From the NCBI RefSeq assembly GCF_029893105.1, contig NZ_JARXWG010000002.1, positions 1-64,000 of the forward strand: 64,000 nucleotides of DNA. Direction: 5' to 3'. Both the position numbers and the translations under genes were made by a program. Below are positions 35,858 through 44,853 of the stretch, piece after piece. The notes under the pieces are model-generated. The model was not told where the DNA came from and searched no databases. It saw only the letters and a list, made by a program, of their open reading frames with translations. The first letter of the stretch is position 1. Each line of letters opens with the position of its first letter. Origin of the DNA: Parabacteroides sp. PF5-9. Lineage in GTDB: Bacteria > Bacteroidota > Bacteroidia > Bacteroidales > Tannerellaceae.

Positions 35858-37267
35858 ATGTTTCGGAAGAAAAAATATAAGCTGCGATTAACGACATTTT
35901 TTCTTTTCATATTCTTATTTGTAATTAACACAGGATGTTATAACAATAAGAAAAAGAGTAATGAAAATAATGCTTCGAAAGATCTTCCTCAGTTAAAGGA
36001 AGAAGGTCGGATAAAGGTTGTAACTCTATATAGTTCAACATCTTATTTCCAGTACAGAATGGAGCCGATGGGGTATGAATATGATCTGATCAGTGACTTT
36101 GCACGTTCTCAGGGATTGAAACTGGAGATCAAGGTGGCGGAAAATAGTGGCCGCCTGATTGAAATGCTGGAATCGGGTGAAGCGGATGTGGTGGCCTATC
36201 CCCTTCAGATAACCAATGAGAGAAAACAACGTGTATTATTCTGTGGAGAGGAGACACATTCAACCCAGGTGCTTATTCAACGGGCCAATCGTGGAGACAA
36301 GATTTTAAAAGATGTCACGGATTTGATTGGCAAAGAAGTACATGTAAAGAGCCATACGCGTTATGCAGAACGTTTAAAGAGCCTGAATGAAGAATTGGGT
36401 GGCGGCATACAAATTACGGATGTCGAAAAGGATACGATCACTTCGGAGGATTTGATCGAATCTGTCTCCAGAGGTGGAATTGCCTATACTGTGAGTGATG
36501 ATAAAACAGCCCGGTTAAATAAAACGTATTTTCAGAATATAAATGTCAATTTGCCGATTAGTTTTATGCAACGTTCATCCTGGGTCGTCCGCAAGAGCAG
36601 TCCCGAATTGGCAAAAGCGATTGATGAATGGGCGTCAGGAAATACAAGCCAGCAGCGTATCAGGGCGATCACCAAACGGTACTTTGAACTGAGTAAACAG
36701 CCGTTTGAATCGACCATTCCTGAAGTGATAGACGGGAGAATCTCTCCTTATGATGATTTATTTAAAACGCATGCACCGACATTAGAGTGGGATTGGCAAC
36801 TGATTGCTTCCATTTCGTATCAGGAGTCACACTTTAATCCCTCAGTGGTTTCATGGGCTGGCGCACAAGGGTTAATGGGGGTTATGCCCAATACAGCCAG
36901 GGCATTCGATGTCGATCCGTCCCAATTGAACGATCCTGAAACAGGTATTTTGACCGGTATTGCCTGTTTGCGCCGGTTTCGAAACGGTTTTTCTGAGATA
37001 GAAGATCCGCTGGAGAAAATGAAATTCACTTTGGCCTCATACAATGCAGGTATCGGTCATATTTATGATGCACAGCGTCTGGCTGAAAAGTATGGAAAAG
37101 ATCCTAAAAAATGGGACGAGAATGTCGCCGAATTTGTGCGTTTAAAGAATGACCCTGAATATTATAACGATCCGGTTTGCAAACATGGATATTTGCGGGG
37201 ATCAGAAACTTATAAATATGTCTTTGAGGTACTTCAACGTTATGCATATTATAAAAAGAATACCTGA
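35858..37267 (+). CDS. mltF: MltF-like membrane-bound lytic murein transglycosylase
   Basis: A 469-residue lipoprotein (signal ending FVINTGC, Cys at 27). An N-terminal periplasmic binding-protein (SBP_bac_3) domain (about 45-280, RIKVVTLYSSTSYF) is fused to a C-terminal SLT lysozyme-like domain (about 300-460). The catalytic Glu is in SYQESHFNP and the GAQGLMGVMPNTA and AYNAGIGHI motifs are present. It cleaves peptidoglycan to 1,6-anhydro-muropeptides at the outer membrane. It follows rlmD by 8 bases and converges on cysE with a 2-base gap. Confidence 0.92.
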   Translation: MFRKKKYKLRLTTFFLFIFLFVINTGCYNNKKKSNENNASKDLPQLKEEGRIKVVTLYSSTSYFQYRMEPMGYEYDLISDFARSQGLKLEIKVAENSGRLIEMLESGEADVVAYPLQITNERKQRVLFCGEETHSTQVLIQRANRGDKILKDVTDLIGKEVHVKSHTRYAERLKSLNEELGGGIQITDVEKDTITSEDLIESVSRGGIAYTVSDDKTARLNKTYFQNINVNLPISFMQRSSWVVRKSSPELAKAIDEWASGNTSQQRIRAITKRYFELSKQPFESTIPEVIDGRISPYDDLFKTHAPTLEWDWQLIASISYQESHFNPSVVSWAGAQGLMGVMPNTARAFDVDPSQLNDPETGILTGIACLRRFRNGFSEIEDPLEKMKFTLASYNAGIGHIYDAQRLAEKYGKDPKKWDENVAEFVRLKNDPEYYNDPVCKHGYLRGSETYKYVFEVLQRYAYYKKNT

Positions 37268-37269
37268 AA

Positions 37270-38160
37270 TTATTTACCTTTTTGAACTTGCGATTGAAGG
37301 ACTTTCGAGTGTGGCGCGACACTCTGTGTAAGCCATATATTACCTCCGATAACAGATCCTTCTCCTATTGTGATACGTCCTAAAATAGATGTGTTTGAAT
37401 AAATAATCACATGATCTTCAATAATTGGATGACGTAAATTATTTACGGGTAATCCCTGGTCGTCGTAGGTGAAACTTTTTGCTCCTAAAGTCACTCCCTG
37501 ATAAATTTTTACATGGTTTCCAATAATTGTCGTTTCTCCGATCACGATGCCTGTTCCATGGTCTATGGCAAAATATTCACCGATCTGAGCCCCTGGGTGA
37601 ATGTCGATCCCTGTATTTGCATGAGCCATTTCTGTTATAATACGAGGAATGATAGGTACATCCAATAAAAGTAATTCGTGAGCGACCCGTTGATGAAAGA
37701 TGGCTAACAGACCTGGATATGAAAAAATGACTTCACTTGGACTGGTTGCCGCAGGATCACCGTCCAGTATCGCCTTTACATCGGTAGATAATAAGGCTTT
37801 GATCCGTGGAATTTCATTGATAAAGGTAAGGGCAATCTCCGATGCCTTACCTTTAGAATCAGGACATTGTATTTCTCTTTCAAAGCATAACCCGTTATAA
37901 ATCTGCTCGTATAGAAGATCATAGAGATTTTCCAGGTTAACCCCCATATAGTAACGAATAGAACTGACCTGCGACTCTTGTTCTGTTCCGAAAAACCCGG
38001 GAAATATAATCTTACGTAACAAATGCATGATTTCCTGCAGTGAGTGAACAGAAGGAGAAGGCTTCTGATGAAGCGGAATATGGGTATACTCTGCCTTGTC
38101 TACCGCAGAAAGAATCTCGGCATTTTTCTGAATTTGATGGAGGATGTCTGATCTGTCCAT
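37270..38160 (-). CDS. cysE: Serine O-acetyltransferase
   Basis: First step of cysteine synthesis, acetyl-CoA + serine to O-acetylserine; cytosolic, 296 residues. An N-terminal helical domain (about 1-175) precedes a left-handed beta-helix of hexapeptide repeats (IDIHPGAQIGEYFAIDHGTGIVIGETTIIGNHVKIYQGVTLGA) with the catalytic His in IDHGTG. The C-terminus lacks the long feedback tail of E. coli CysE beyond SQVQKGK. It sits 6 bases after the kelch lipoprotein gene, so it may be read through from the kinase operon. Confidence 0.93.
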   Translation of the reverse strand: MDRSDILHQIQKNAEILSAVDKAEYTHIPLHQKPSPSVHSLQEIMHLLRKIIFPGFFGTEQESQVSSIRYYMGVNLENLYDLLYEQIYNGLCFEREIQCPDSKGKASEIALTFINEIPRIKALLSTDVKAILDGDPAATSPSEVIFSYPGLLAIFHQRVAHELLLLDVPIIPRIITEMAHANTGIDIHPGAQIGEYFAIDHGTGIVIGETTIIGNHVKIYQGVTLGAKSFTYDDQGLPVNNLRHPIIEDHVIIYSNTSILGRITIGEGSVIGGNIWLTQSVAPHSKVLQSQVQKGK

Positions 38161-38166
38161 AGGGGG

Positions 38167-40353
38167 TTATTTATCCCAGCGTGGGTCGTAGCTAATTAAT
38201 TGTCTGGTGCCTGAACTAAAACCGATATATATACGGTTGTTTAGTGCATACATACAGAAAATCTCACGATTGTTTTCCTGTAGTCGCGATTTTTTTGTCC
38301 ATTTTTTTTCTTCCGTATTGTATTGCCATATATAACCATTATCATCTATCACATAGATCGATTGATCCAAAGCTACTCCGGCGCGAATAAGACCACCGGT
38401 AGAAGGCAGATCTGTTTCAGAGACCCAAGTGTCTCCTAAATCAGAAGATGACCATAACTTTCTACTGCCAGTAGGAGATGTTCCTCTCTCAGTCTCCCCT
38501 AATCCGGTATAAATGACGTCATTAATCACGACTGCAATACTGTTGAATTGTGCTTCAGGAAGAGGTGTTTTTTGAATCCATCTTCTTTCTGGTTCGATAT
38601 AATTCAATACTTCATTTGTTTTAACCCGGTTTTCCTTTTCCCCCCCAATGAAAAAGGCATTATCTTTCACATAACATCCGGCGCTACTGGAACGTGCTTC
38701 CGGCAAATCACCATTTATATTAATCTTATACCAGGAGACAGTATATATATTATGATAATAAAAGTCGTTTGTCGGTTTATTATTCTCGTTAATACCGCCA
38801 AAAACCATTACAGATTCACTTGTACATGCCGTAGCCATCCAGGATCGTTTCAACGGATAACTTGGGTATTTTTGTATCCAGGTTTCATTGCTGGATTCTT
38901 TGTTTGGAATAAACGTCCAGAATTCATCAATCATTGAATGTAAATCGTTTCCTCCTAAAAGATATCCTTGTCCTTTGATCGCGAAAAATGCAGCAGCTCC
39001 TCTCATTCGAGTTCCACCATCAAAAACAGCAGAATTTGTAAAAATCAAAGGAGTTGTAAATTCTTTTGTTTGACCATAACTAATACCGGCATCATTTCTG
39101 GCATATACCCTTATGTTATAAGTCGTACTTCCTTTAAGTTTTATTGTATGACTAAACGACACCCCATTGAAAGCAGCATGAATCGTATCATTTTTTTCAA
39201 TTGTTGGTTCAGCAACATCAGATGCCCCCCAACATATACCAACTTCTGAAATTCTCGATATGCCAACATCTTGTATTTCTCCCTTTACAATGACAGCATC
39301 TTCACTTGTGGTTAGTGCTATAGAAAGTGTCGAAACTGTAGGTAGTGCCTTTAAGGTTGTAAATTGCAATACTTCAGTTTCTTCTACGCCAAAAGCCTCA
39401 TTCTCGGCATAAGCTTTGATAAAATAACTCTTTTCAGGTAATAAATTTTCTAAAAATCCACGGAATTGTCCTATACCTCCTCCGACAGTGATTGTATCTG
39501 CTATTGCAAAATCTTCCCATTCACTATAATAAAATCCTCTTTCTATAACAGGAGACGCTCCTTCATCAATTATAAGCGCAGAGAATAGAGCACCTGTGTA
39601 ACCTACTGATTCTTCGACAAATGAGGCAATCGTTGGTTTCCCTTTTTTTGTTGTAAATTCTTTTTGATTACCTATAATGATGCCATATTGGGTTTCTATA
39701 TATGCCCGGATATAGTATTTGGTGTTTTCTTCAAGATCTTCAAATTTTAATTTAAACGTATAAATATCAGGTTCTAATGCATTGTTGACCTGAACTGAAT
39801 CTTTATTGATAGAAGATGTGGACATATCTTCTACCGAATAATAAATGCCATAACGTATGACTTCTCCTTCTAAAGTAGGATCAATGATACCACCAGATAT
39901 GGCAGAAGTGACAGATATCTCTTCCGGATCAATTGTTGTTATTTTTCCTGAACCGGTACGGGTGATTACCGAATCAATTTTGCTGAGTCCAATCTCACCA
40001 AGTGAATTTTTTGCATAAGCACTGACATAGTATCTTGTTGAGTCAGCCAGATAATCAATCGAACTTGTAAAATCAGAGGCTATATCTATAACTATTGATT
40101 TCGCTTTACCGTTCTTTACTTCAACAGAATCCGTACTCCAATAGAACCCTTTTTCAACGACTTTATCTCCATTTTCCCGAACAACCTGTGCATTTATATT
40201 GAACGAAAATGCAGTAATATGGTCTATTCCTATTATCTCAACAGACGGTGCATGTGCATTCTGTATACCATCAGGCATATCAGGGTCATCTATACAACTG
40301 AAAAAAAGTGGGATAGTCAATAAAAACGTGATATATAAATATAGTTTATTCAT
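38167..40353 (-). CDS. FN3-like/kelch-repeat lipoprotein
   Basis: A 728-residue lipoprotein (LLTIPLFFSC, Cys at 20). Residues about 35-435 form four fibronectin-III-like repeats, each ending in a variant of TKYYIRAYAENSLG and EFTT (YYVSAYAKNSLGEIGLS, YYIRAYIETQYGI, YFIKAYAENEAFG, YNIRVYARNDAGISYG). Residues about 440-728 are kelch-type beta-propeller blades (MVFGGINENNKPTND, AFFIGGEKENRVKTNEV, WIQKTPLPEAQFNSIAVV). It is probably surface or periplasmic and glycan- or protein-binding. It is transcribed with the barrel protein and the Ser/Thr kinase, spacing 11 bases. Confidence 0.82.
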   Translation of the reverse strand: MNKLYLYITFLLTIPLFFSCIDDPDMPDGIQNAHAPSVEIIGIDHITAFSFNINAQVVRENGDKVVEKGFYWSTDSVEVKNGKAKSIVIDIASDFTSSIDYLADSTRYYVSAYAKNSLGEIGLSKIDSVITRTGSGKITTIDPEEISVTSAISGGIIDPTLEGEVIRYGIYYSVEDMSTSSINKDSVQVNNALEPDIYTFKLKFEDLEENTKYYIRAYIETQYGIIIGNQKEFTTKKGKPTIASFVEESVGYTGALFSALIIDEGASPVIERGFYYSEWEDFAIADTITVGGGIGQFRGFLENLLPEKSYFIKAYAENEAFGVEETEVLQFTTLKALPTVSTLSIALTTSEDAVIVKGEIQDVGISRISEVGICWGASDVAEPTIEKNDTIHAAFNGVSFSHTIKLKGSTTYNIRVYARNDAGISYGQTKEFTTPLIFTNSAVFDGGTRMRGAAAFFAIKGQGYLLGGNDLHSMIDEFWTFIPNKESSNETWIQKYPSYPLKRSWMATACTSESVMVFGGINENNKPTNDFYYHNIYTVSWYKININGDLPEARSSSAGCYVKDNAFFIGGEKENRVKTNEVLNYIEPERRWIQKTPLPEAQFNSIAVVINDVIYTGLGETERGTSPTGSRKLWSSSDLGDTWVSETDLPSTGGLIRAGVALDQSIYVIDDNGYIWQYNTEEKKWTKKSRLQENNREIFCMYALNNRIYIGFSSGTRQLISYDPRWDK

Positions 40354-40364
40354 TGTTTTCTGAA

Positions 40365-41306
40365 TTAAAAGAATACTCCTACTCCAGCATTAAGGTCGAT
40401 ATATTCAAAACTGATCGTACTACAACCGATACTCATAAATAACGAATTGTATCTTATCATAAAATCGACTTCTGCAGCAATACCTTTATACGATGTATCC
40501 ACATTCTTACACCATCTGTCCGATTGGGTGTTTCCATCATAGTCTGTTATACTGACAGGCCATAACAGCGTTCTTTCTCCATATCCCAAACCGATAGAGG
40601 TATATAGCCATGGGGTAGTTCTTACTACGCCACCGGCCGTAATAGAATAGCTATTGATCTTTTTTGACCGGCTTTTATCAAACGTATAGGCCAGTTCATC
40701 CTCTTTCCCTATTTCCGTAATACTCCCTTTTTCCCAGGTATAATTATTTTTACGAAAGGAGGCATTTGTTTTTGCCCGTACATACCAGCCAACTTTGTCG
40801 AACATACCACCTATAGTCAATCCGAATGGTGCCTGAATGGAAAAAGCATAACCGACAAAAAAAACCATATCAGGTTTAGATGTAATCCTTTGTTCATTTT
40901 CTATGACTGGGGTAACCGGCTTTTGTAATTGTTTTAACTGACTTTCCCATTGAAGAGCCAGTTCTTCGTTTCGGGAATGTCCAATCCCTTCTGTATAGTA
41001 AGTGATTAATTGGGAGATTGCTGTTGTATCATTTTGTACAGCTTTAGCTTCAAGGCAATCAAAGCATTTACTCATCAATATTCGCATGGAAGGGCGCATT
41101 TGTTCATTGGCCAGCCATATTGTAGTCAGCTTTTCAATACTATACGGATCACAATAAACAACCCCTTCTTCATACCACATCTGTGCATCTGAAAAATCGC
41201 GACGAGCCATTGCTTCATCACCTTTTCTATTATATTCTTGTAGTTGCTGCGCCACAACATAAAGAGGTAGCATTGTATATATTAATAACAATAAAAGTTT
41301 TTTCAT
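40365..41306 (-). CDS. Outer-membrane protein with N-terminal TPR-like and C-terminal beta-barrel parts
   Basis: A 313-residue protein with signal peptide (MKKLLLLLIYTMLPLYVVAQQ). Residues about 22-130 look TPR-like (QEYNRKGDEAMARRDFSDAQMWYEEGVVYCD). Residues about 145-313 show alternating beta strands (MVFFVGYAFSIQAPFGLTIGGMF, WYVRAKTNASF, YSITAGGVVRT, LYTSIGLGYGERTLL) ending FEYIDLNAGVGVFF, a C-terminal Phe typical of outer-membrane barrels. The link to the kinase gene is 8 bases, so it is likely a co-regulated envelope output. I cannot assign a specific function. Confidence 0.75.
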   Translation of the reverse strand: MKKLLLLLIYTMLPLYVVAQQLQEYNRKGDEAMARRDFSDAQMWYEEGVVYCDPYSIEKLTTIWLANEQMRPSMRILMSKCFDCLEAKAVQNDTTAISQLITYYTEGIGHSRNEELALQWESQLKQLQKPVTPVIENEQRITSKPDMVFFVGYAFSIQAPFGLTIGGMFDKVGWYVRAKTNASFRKNNYTWEKGSITEIGKEDELAYTFDKSRSKKINSYSITAGGVVRTTPWLYTSIGLGYGERTLLWPVSITDYDGNTQSDRWCKNVDTSYKGIAAEVDFMIRYNSLFMSIGCSTISFEYIDLNAGVGVFF

Positions 41307-41314
41307 AAAGCATT

Positions 41315-43105
41315 TTAATAAGACGTTACACCACCACTTATCAACATTCCTTCTTCATTATAGATGTCGAACAAATTATCTTCACGCTCAAAAGCCCGGT
41401 TATTTTCCGATCTTCTGCTCATCAAATATTTACAAGGTATACGTTCATTAGCTTCTTTATCAATCGCTCCATATTTCTGTGTTACTATTTTTCGCACGAT
41501 CGTTAAATCTCCAAAAGTCATCTTTTCTTCATACAACGATCGTTTTTCATTTATCGCTTTTTCTTTTGCTTTTTCTTTTGCTTCAAAGAGCAGAGCAAGC
41601 ACCTCTTCTGTTGCTTTAAATTCTGTAGCGCTCGTAAAATCATGTTCGGCTCCCATAAAATCACCCTCACTCATTTTCTTTTTTCCTGATTCGAGAAAAG
41701 CTACATATTCGGTATCGGCATTTATTGGAGGAAGACCTTCTTCTGTAATAGTAGGAATCGTATTCTCTTCTATTTGACTGACTATTGCATTATTGGGAAC
41801 ACTTACGCTTTGTTCTGAAAGAGTGCTCTGCTGAATATCAGAAGCGTTTGTTGCCGGTGTCGTGAGCGTTTCAATATCCTGTTGTCCGTTTAATGGATGC
41901 TCCTCGTTGTTATTGGTTTCCTCCTGAATAGGATTCACAAATTCAGTCGTCTCTATAATCGTTCTTTGATTATACCAAAACAAGGTTACAGCCGAAGCCA
42001 CAATAGCAAAACCAATAAAGGCTGCAATTATAGAGCCTTTTCTTTTTTTCCTTTTAGGAAGTAATGGCGGAGTTTGTACCTCTGTTTGTTCATCTTCCAG
42101 GTTGAATACTTTTTTCCCTTTTATTTGAGGGTATATAACAGTTGTATCTCCTTCTTCCGATATGTTTTCATCTGAAATTTTTCTTTCCGCAGCAACACTT
42201 TTTTCAATAGCAGGAAGTTCTAACGCTTCCATCATTTCACCGATACTGTCAAAACGATCTGTAGGAACAACTTGCATCGCCTTAATAATGACAGCATTCG
42301 TCTTTGGGCTAATGTGTGGATTAAGTTCTATCGGCTCTATTAACGGACGTGTCGCTCTCAATATGGACTCAGTCGGTATTTTGCCTGTCAGCAGATTATA
42401 CATCGTAGCTCCTAGTGAATACACATCAGGACGGGGTGAAAAAATTTGAGTCCCTTTATTATCGTATTGTTCGATTGAGGCATACCCTTTCGACAGTGTC
42501 ATCATCGTTGTACTGGTCTCATGATGATCGTCGTCATATTGTTTGCTTACACCAAAATCAATCAGACGCGCATTATCATGTTTATCAACAATGATATTAC
42601 TCGGTTTTATATCTAAGTGAACAATATTATTTTCATGCACAAACTGTAAAGCCTCTCCTATTTGGCGAACATATCTTAAGACTTTTGCTTCCGGCATCAA
42701 GCCGTTTCTCTCCATCAATTGTTTAAGAGACAAACCTGAAATATATTCCATGGCAATGTATGCCGTATTATTCTCTTCAAAGACTTCAAGTACATTCACA
42801 ATATACGGATGATGTACAGCCGACAATATACGTGCTTCCTTGAGTAGCTTTTCCTTAAATTTGTGAAATAAATTTCTTCCGGTTTCAGAATGAACCTGTA
42901 CTTTATTTGAGGTATCCCTATAGCAATAATCTTTAAAAAAATACTCTTTGATGCAGACAGGGACGTCAGTTTGTATTGTGCCTAATGAGCCTTTTACTTC
43001 TGTGTACCAGATGCCTTTGTAGGTAATGCCGAAGCCGCCTTGACCAACTACATTAGCAAGCTTGTATTTTCCTTTTTGCAGAAGATATCCATCAGGCAAG
43101 TTCAT
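41315..43105 (-). CDS. Membrane Ser/Thr protein kinase, PknB-like
   Basis: A 596-residue Hanks-type kinase. The catalytic domain (about 10-285) shows GQGGFGITYKG, the catalytic Lys in VCIKEYF, HLDIKPSNII (HLD variant of HRD), LIDFGVSK (DFG) and SKGYASIEQY. A juxtamembrane segment is followed by one transmembrane helix (about 365-390, SIIAAFIGFAIVASAVTLFWY). A low-complexity Thr/Asn/Glu-rich linker precedes a C-terminal region with a TPR-like repeat (SGKKKMSEGDFMGAEHDFTSATEF). The ATG at 43105 is chosen over a TTG 30 bases upstream. It sits between PP2C and the barrel gene. PP2C would reverse its phosphorylation and FHA proteins read it. Confidence 0.93.
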   Translation of the reverse strand: MNLPDGYLLQKGKYKLANVVGQGGFGITYKGIWYTEVKGSLGTIQTDVPVCIKEYFFKDYCYRDTSNKVQVHSETGRNLFHKFKEKLLKEARILSAVHHPYIVNVLEVFEENNTAYIAMEYISGLSLKQLMERNGLMPEAKVLRYVRQIGEALQFVHENNIVHLDIKPSNIIVDKHDNARLIDFGVSKQYDDDHHETSTTMMTLSKGYASIEQYDNKGTQIFSPRPDVYSLGATMYNLLTGKIPTESILRATRPLIEPIELNPHISPKTNAVIIKAMQVVPTDRFDSIGEMMEALELPAIEKSVAAERKISDENISEEGDTTVIYPQIKGKKVFNLEDEQTEVQTPPLLPKRKKRKGSIIAAFIGFAIVASAVTLFWYNQRTIIETTEFVNPIQEETNNNEEHPLNGQQDIETLTTPATNASDIQQSTLSEQSVSVPNNAIVSQIEENTIPTITEEGLPPINADTEYVAFLESGKKKMSEGDFMGAEHDFTSATEFKATEEVLALLFEAKEKAKEKAINEKRSLYEEKMTFGDLTIVRKIVTQKYGAIDKEANERIPCKYLMSRRSENNRAFEREDNLFDIYNEEGMLISGGVTSY

Positions 43106-43146
43106 AGACACAAACGTAATTCTTTTATTAGCCAAAAATACGTTTT

Positions 43147-43956
43147 TTATACAAAAGAATAAAGAAAAGAGAGAATATTTTGTTTAAAACCTCCATTATC
43201 CTGAACATTTTGTATCGGAATAATGTAAAATGAAAAATTATCACGTGTCCGGCCATTACATGATTCAAATAAAACATCTTTAATATTTTCTGATGATTTA
43301 TGTTGAGAGACGATTTGACTTAATTCAAGATCGTTGATTTGTTCAAGTACTCCATCCGTACACATAAAAAAGATGTCATTCTCTTGTATATCATCTAAAA
43401 GTACGACATCTGCTTCTGTGGGACGATCATCGCCCTGTATAGCTCGTAAAATGACATTTTTTTGCGGGTGAAAAGAGGCTTCTTCTTTTGTTATTTTTCC
43501 CAATTTCACCAAAGAATTTACCAGTGAATGATCTTCCGTCTGATAGAGAATCTGATTGTTTCTGAATTGATAAATCCGACTATCCCCGATATGGGCGAGT
43601 AAAACGCCCGAATGCCCGGTATAAAGAAGGGTCATAGTGGTCGCCATACCTTTGGCTTCAGGATGTTGAGAGATATAACTATCGAAACAAGTTTCAGTAT
43701 ATTGAATAGATTTTTGAATAAAATCAGGAGAAGGGTCTTTGTCTCTTTCCAGATAGGTCGAGAAGTAAGTCGCAATTGATTCACAAGCTAATGAACTGGC
43801 TATTTCCCCTTTTTCGGCACCTCCAACGCCATCACACACTAAAAACAAGCGTTGATCAACCTGAATGGCTTCGGGTTGCGGATAAATAGAATCTTCATTA
43901 TTCAACCTTCCCCCTTTCTCACAGATAGCATTAGGTTTACCAATAGAGATGTTCAT
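43147..43956 (-). CDS. PP2C-family Ser/Thr phosphatase
   Basis: A 269-residue metal-dependent phosphatase. PPM motifs are RLNNEDS (metal Asp), LVCDGVGGAEKGEIAS, TTMTLLYTGHSGVLLAHIGDSRIYQF, DHSLV, FMCTDGVLEQI and GRTRDNFSFYII, with all metal-binding Asp present. It is cytosolic, with a hydrophobic C-terminal end (LSFLYSFV). It is the expected antagonist of the kinase 41 bases downstream, and its gene follows the FHA/zinc-ribbon gene by 15 bases. The same kinase-phosphatase-FHA set occurs in many bacterial phospho-signalling loci, which supports the pairing. Confidence 0.93.
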   Translation of the reverse strand: MNISIGKPNAICEKGGRLNNEDSIYPQPEAIQVDQRLFLVCDGVGGAEKGEIASSLACESIATYFSTYLERDKDPSPDFIQKSIQYTETCFDSYISQHPEAKGMATTMTLLYTGHSGVLLAHIGDSRIYQFRNNQILYQTEDHSLVNSLVKLGKITKEEASFHPQKNVILRAIQGDDRPTEADVVLLDDIQENDIFFMCTDGVLEQINDLELSQIVSQHKSSENIKDVLFESCNGRTRDNFSFYIIPIQNVQDNGGFKQNILSFLYSFV

Positions 43957-43971
43957 ATAACAAGAGTCGTT

Positions 43972-44481
43972 TTATTCATTAAAACGAAGTATTGTACGTC
44001 CGATAATTATTTCGTCATTATCATTCAATACAACTACTTCTCCGTTTTCCAGATAGTTCCCATTATATAACGTATGGTTCTTGCTATTATTGTCGGAGAG
44101 ATAATGTTTATAGTTTTCTTTTGTCTCTTTTTTTACTTCGATGATGATATGCTCCCTGCTCATCGATTTGTCGGTAGTAATAACTCCTATCGTCGCTTTT
44201 GACGCTTGTGATTTACGACCGATTATATTAATGCCTTCGAAAAGTTTAAACGTCTGTTCAGGCGTATTTTCGTCCGATGAAACCGTTATTTTACCAGCTG
44301 TAAATAGTTTCCGGGAAGTGATAACAATCGTATCGTTATCGTCCTCGGTTTGGTTATATAACAAAGAAATAGGTATTGCTTCTTTGCATTTCGGACATTT
44401 GAATGACGATATGTTGGGAGGAAGTTTCCTCTCATCAACCTTTAATCCGACATGACAATGTGGACATTTAATTGAAATCAT
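43972..44481 (-). CDS. Zinc-ribbon/FHA domain protein
   Basis: A 169-residue protein. The N-terminus is an MJ0042-type zinc ribbon (C6-x2-C9 and C29-x2-C32 in ISIKCPHCHVGL and FKCPKCKEAI). The C-terminal half is an FHA domain that binds phosphothreonine (FEGINIIGRKSQASKATIGVITTDKSMSREHIIIEV, with the GR and SxxH motifs and NNSKNHTLYNG). It is therefore a likely reader of the adjacent Ser/Thr kinase. Its ATG overlaps the stop of the acidic gene by four bases (ATGA). Confidence 0.88.
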   Translation of the reverse strand: MISIKCPHCHVGLKVDERKLPPNISSFKCPKCKEAIPISLLYNQTEDDNDTIVITSRKLFTAGKITVSSDENTPEQTFKLFEGINIIGRKSQASKATIGVITTDKSMSREHIIIEVKKETKENYKHYLSDNNSKNHTLYNGNYLENGEVVVLNDNDEIIIGRTILRFNE

Positions 44482-44723
44482 AGAATAATAGAAAAGTCTG
44501 CGCTATCTATATCCATATCGACAGAAGAGATATCAAGCATATCAGCATCTGATAACATAACGGTATCATCTGAAAGCATGATAAAATCAGAACTATCCGG
44601 TATTTCATCAATCATAACAGCATCCAATAGTCCGTCTTCTCCATCTACATCAATTACAACAGCATCATCCCACAGTACATCATCACTGTCTATCGTAACA
44701 AACGTATAATCTTCCTTTTGCAT
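44478..44723 (-). CDS. Extremely acidic small protein of the kinase operon
   Basis: An 81-residue protein not recognised as any family. It has 22 Asp and 3 Glu against a single Lys, with repeated Ile/Val/Met-Asp patterns such as VVIDVDGEDGLLDAV and MLDISSVDMDID. DVDGEDG resembles a calcium-binding or dockerin-like loop, but this is only similarity by eye. Its start is the ATG at 44721-44723; an upstream TTG at 44750 is less likely. It is the first gene behind a good promoter and overlaps the FHA/zinc-ribbon gene (ATGA), so it belongs to the signalling unit. Confidence 0.65.
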   Translation of the reverse strand: MQKEDYTFVTIDSDDVLWDDAVVIDVDGEDGLLDAVMIDEIPDSSDFIMLSDDTVMLSDADMLDISSVDMDIDSADFSIIL

Positions 44724-44752
44724 AGTTGTATTCAATCTAAAATTTATCAAAG

Positions 44753-44781
44753 CAAAAGTAGAAAAAGGAATGGAAAAACAA
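44753..44781 (-). promoter_or_regulatory. Internal promoter of the kinase operon
   Basis: On the minus strand, TTG (44779-44781), 18 bases and TACTTTTG (44753-44760) match the Bacteroidetes promoter. It would drive the acidic-FHA-PP2C-kinase genes separately from the LytTR/FHA pair. Confidence 0.6.
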
Positions 44782-44853
44782 TCACATAATTTTATCTTAT
44801 AATCAAAGGGTTGGGATTATTGTACGAAAGGCTTACTTTAGATTACAAAACAG

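Noticed and set aside
43106-43135. Kinase start at the TTG 43135
   Set aside because: The ATG at 43105 gives a normal kinase N-terminus and the extension has no support.
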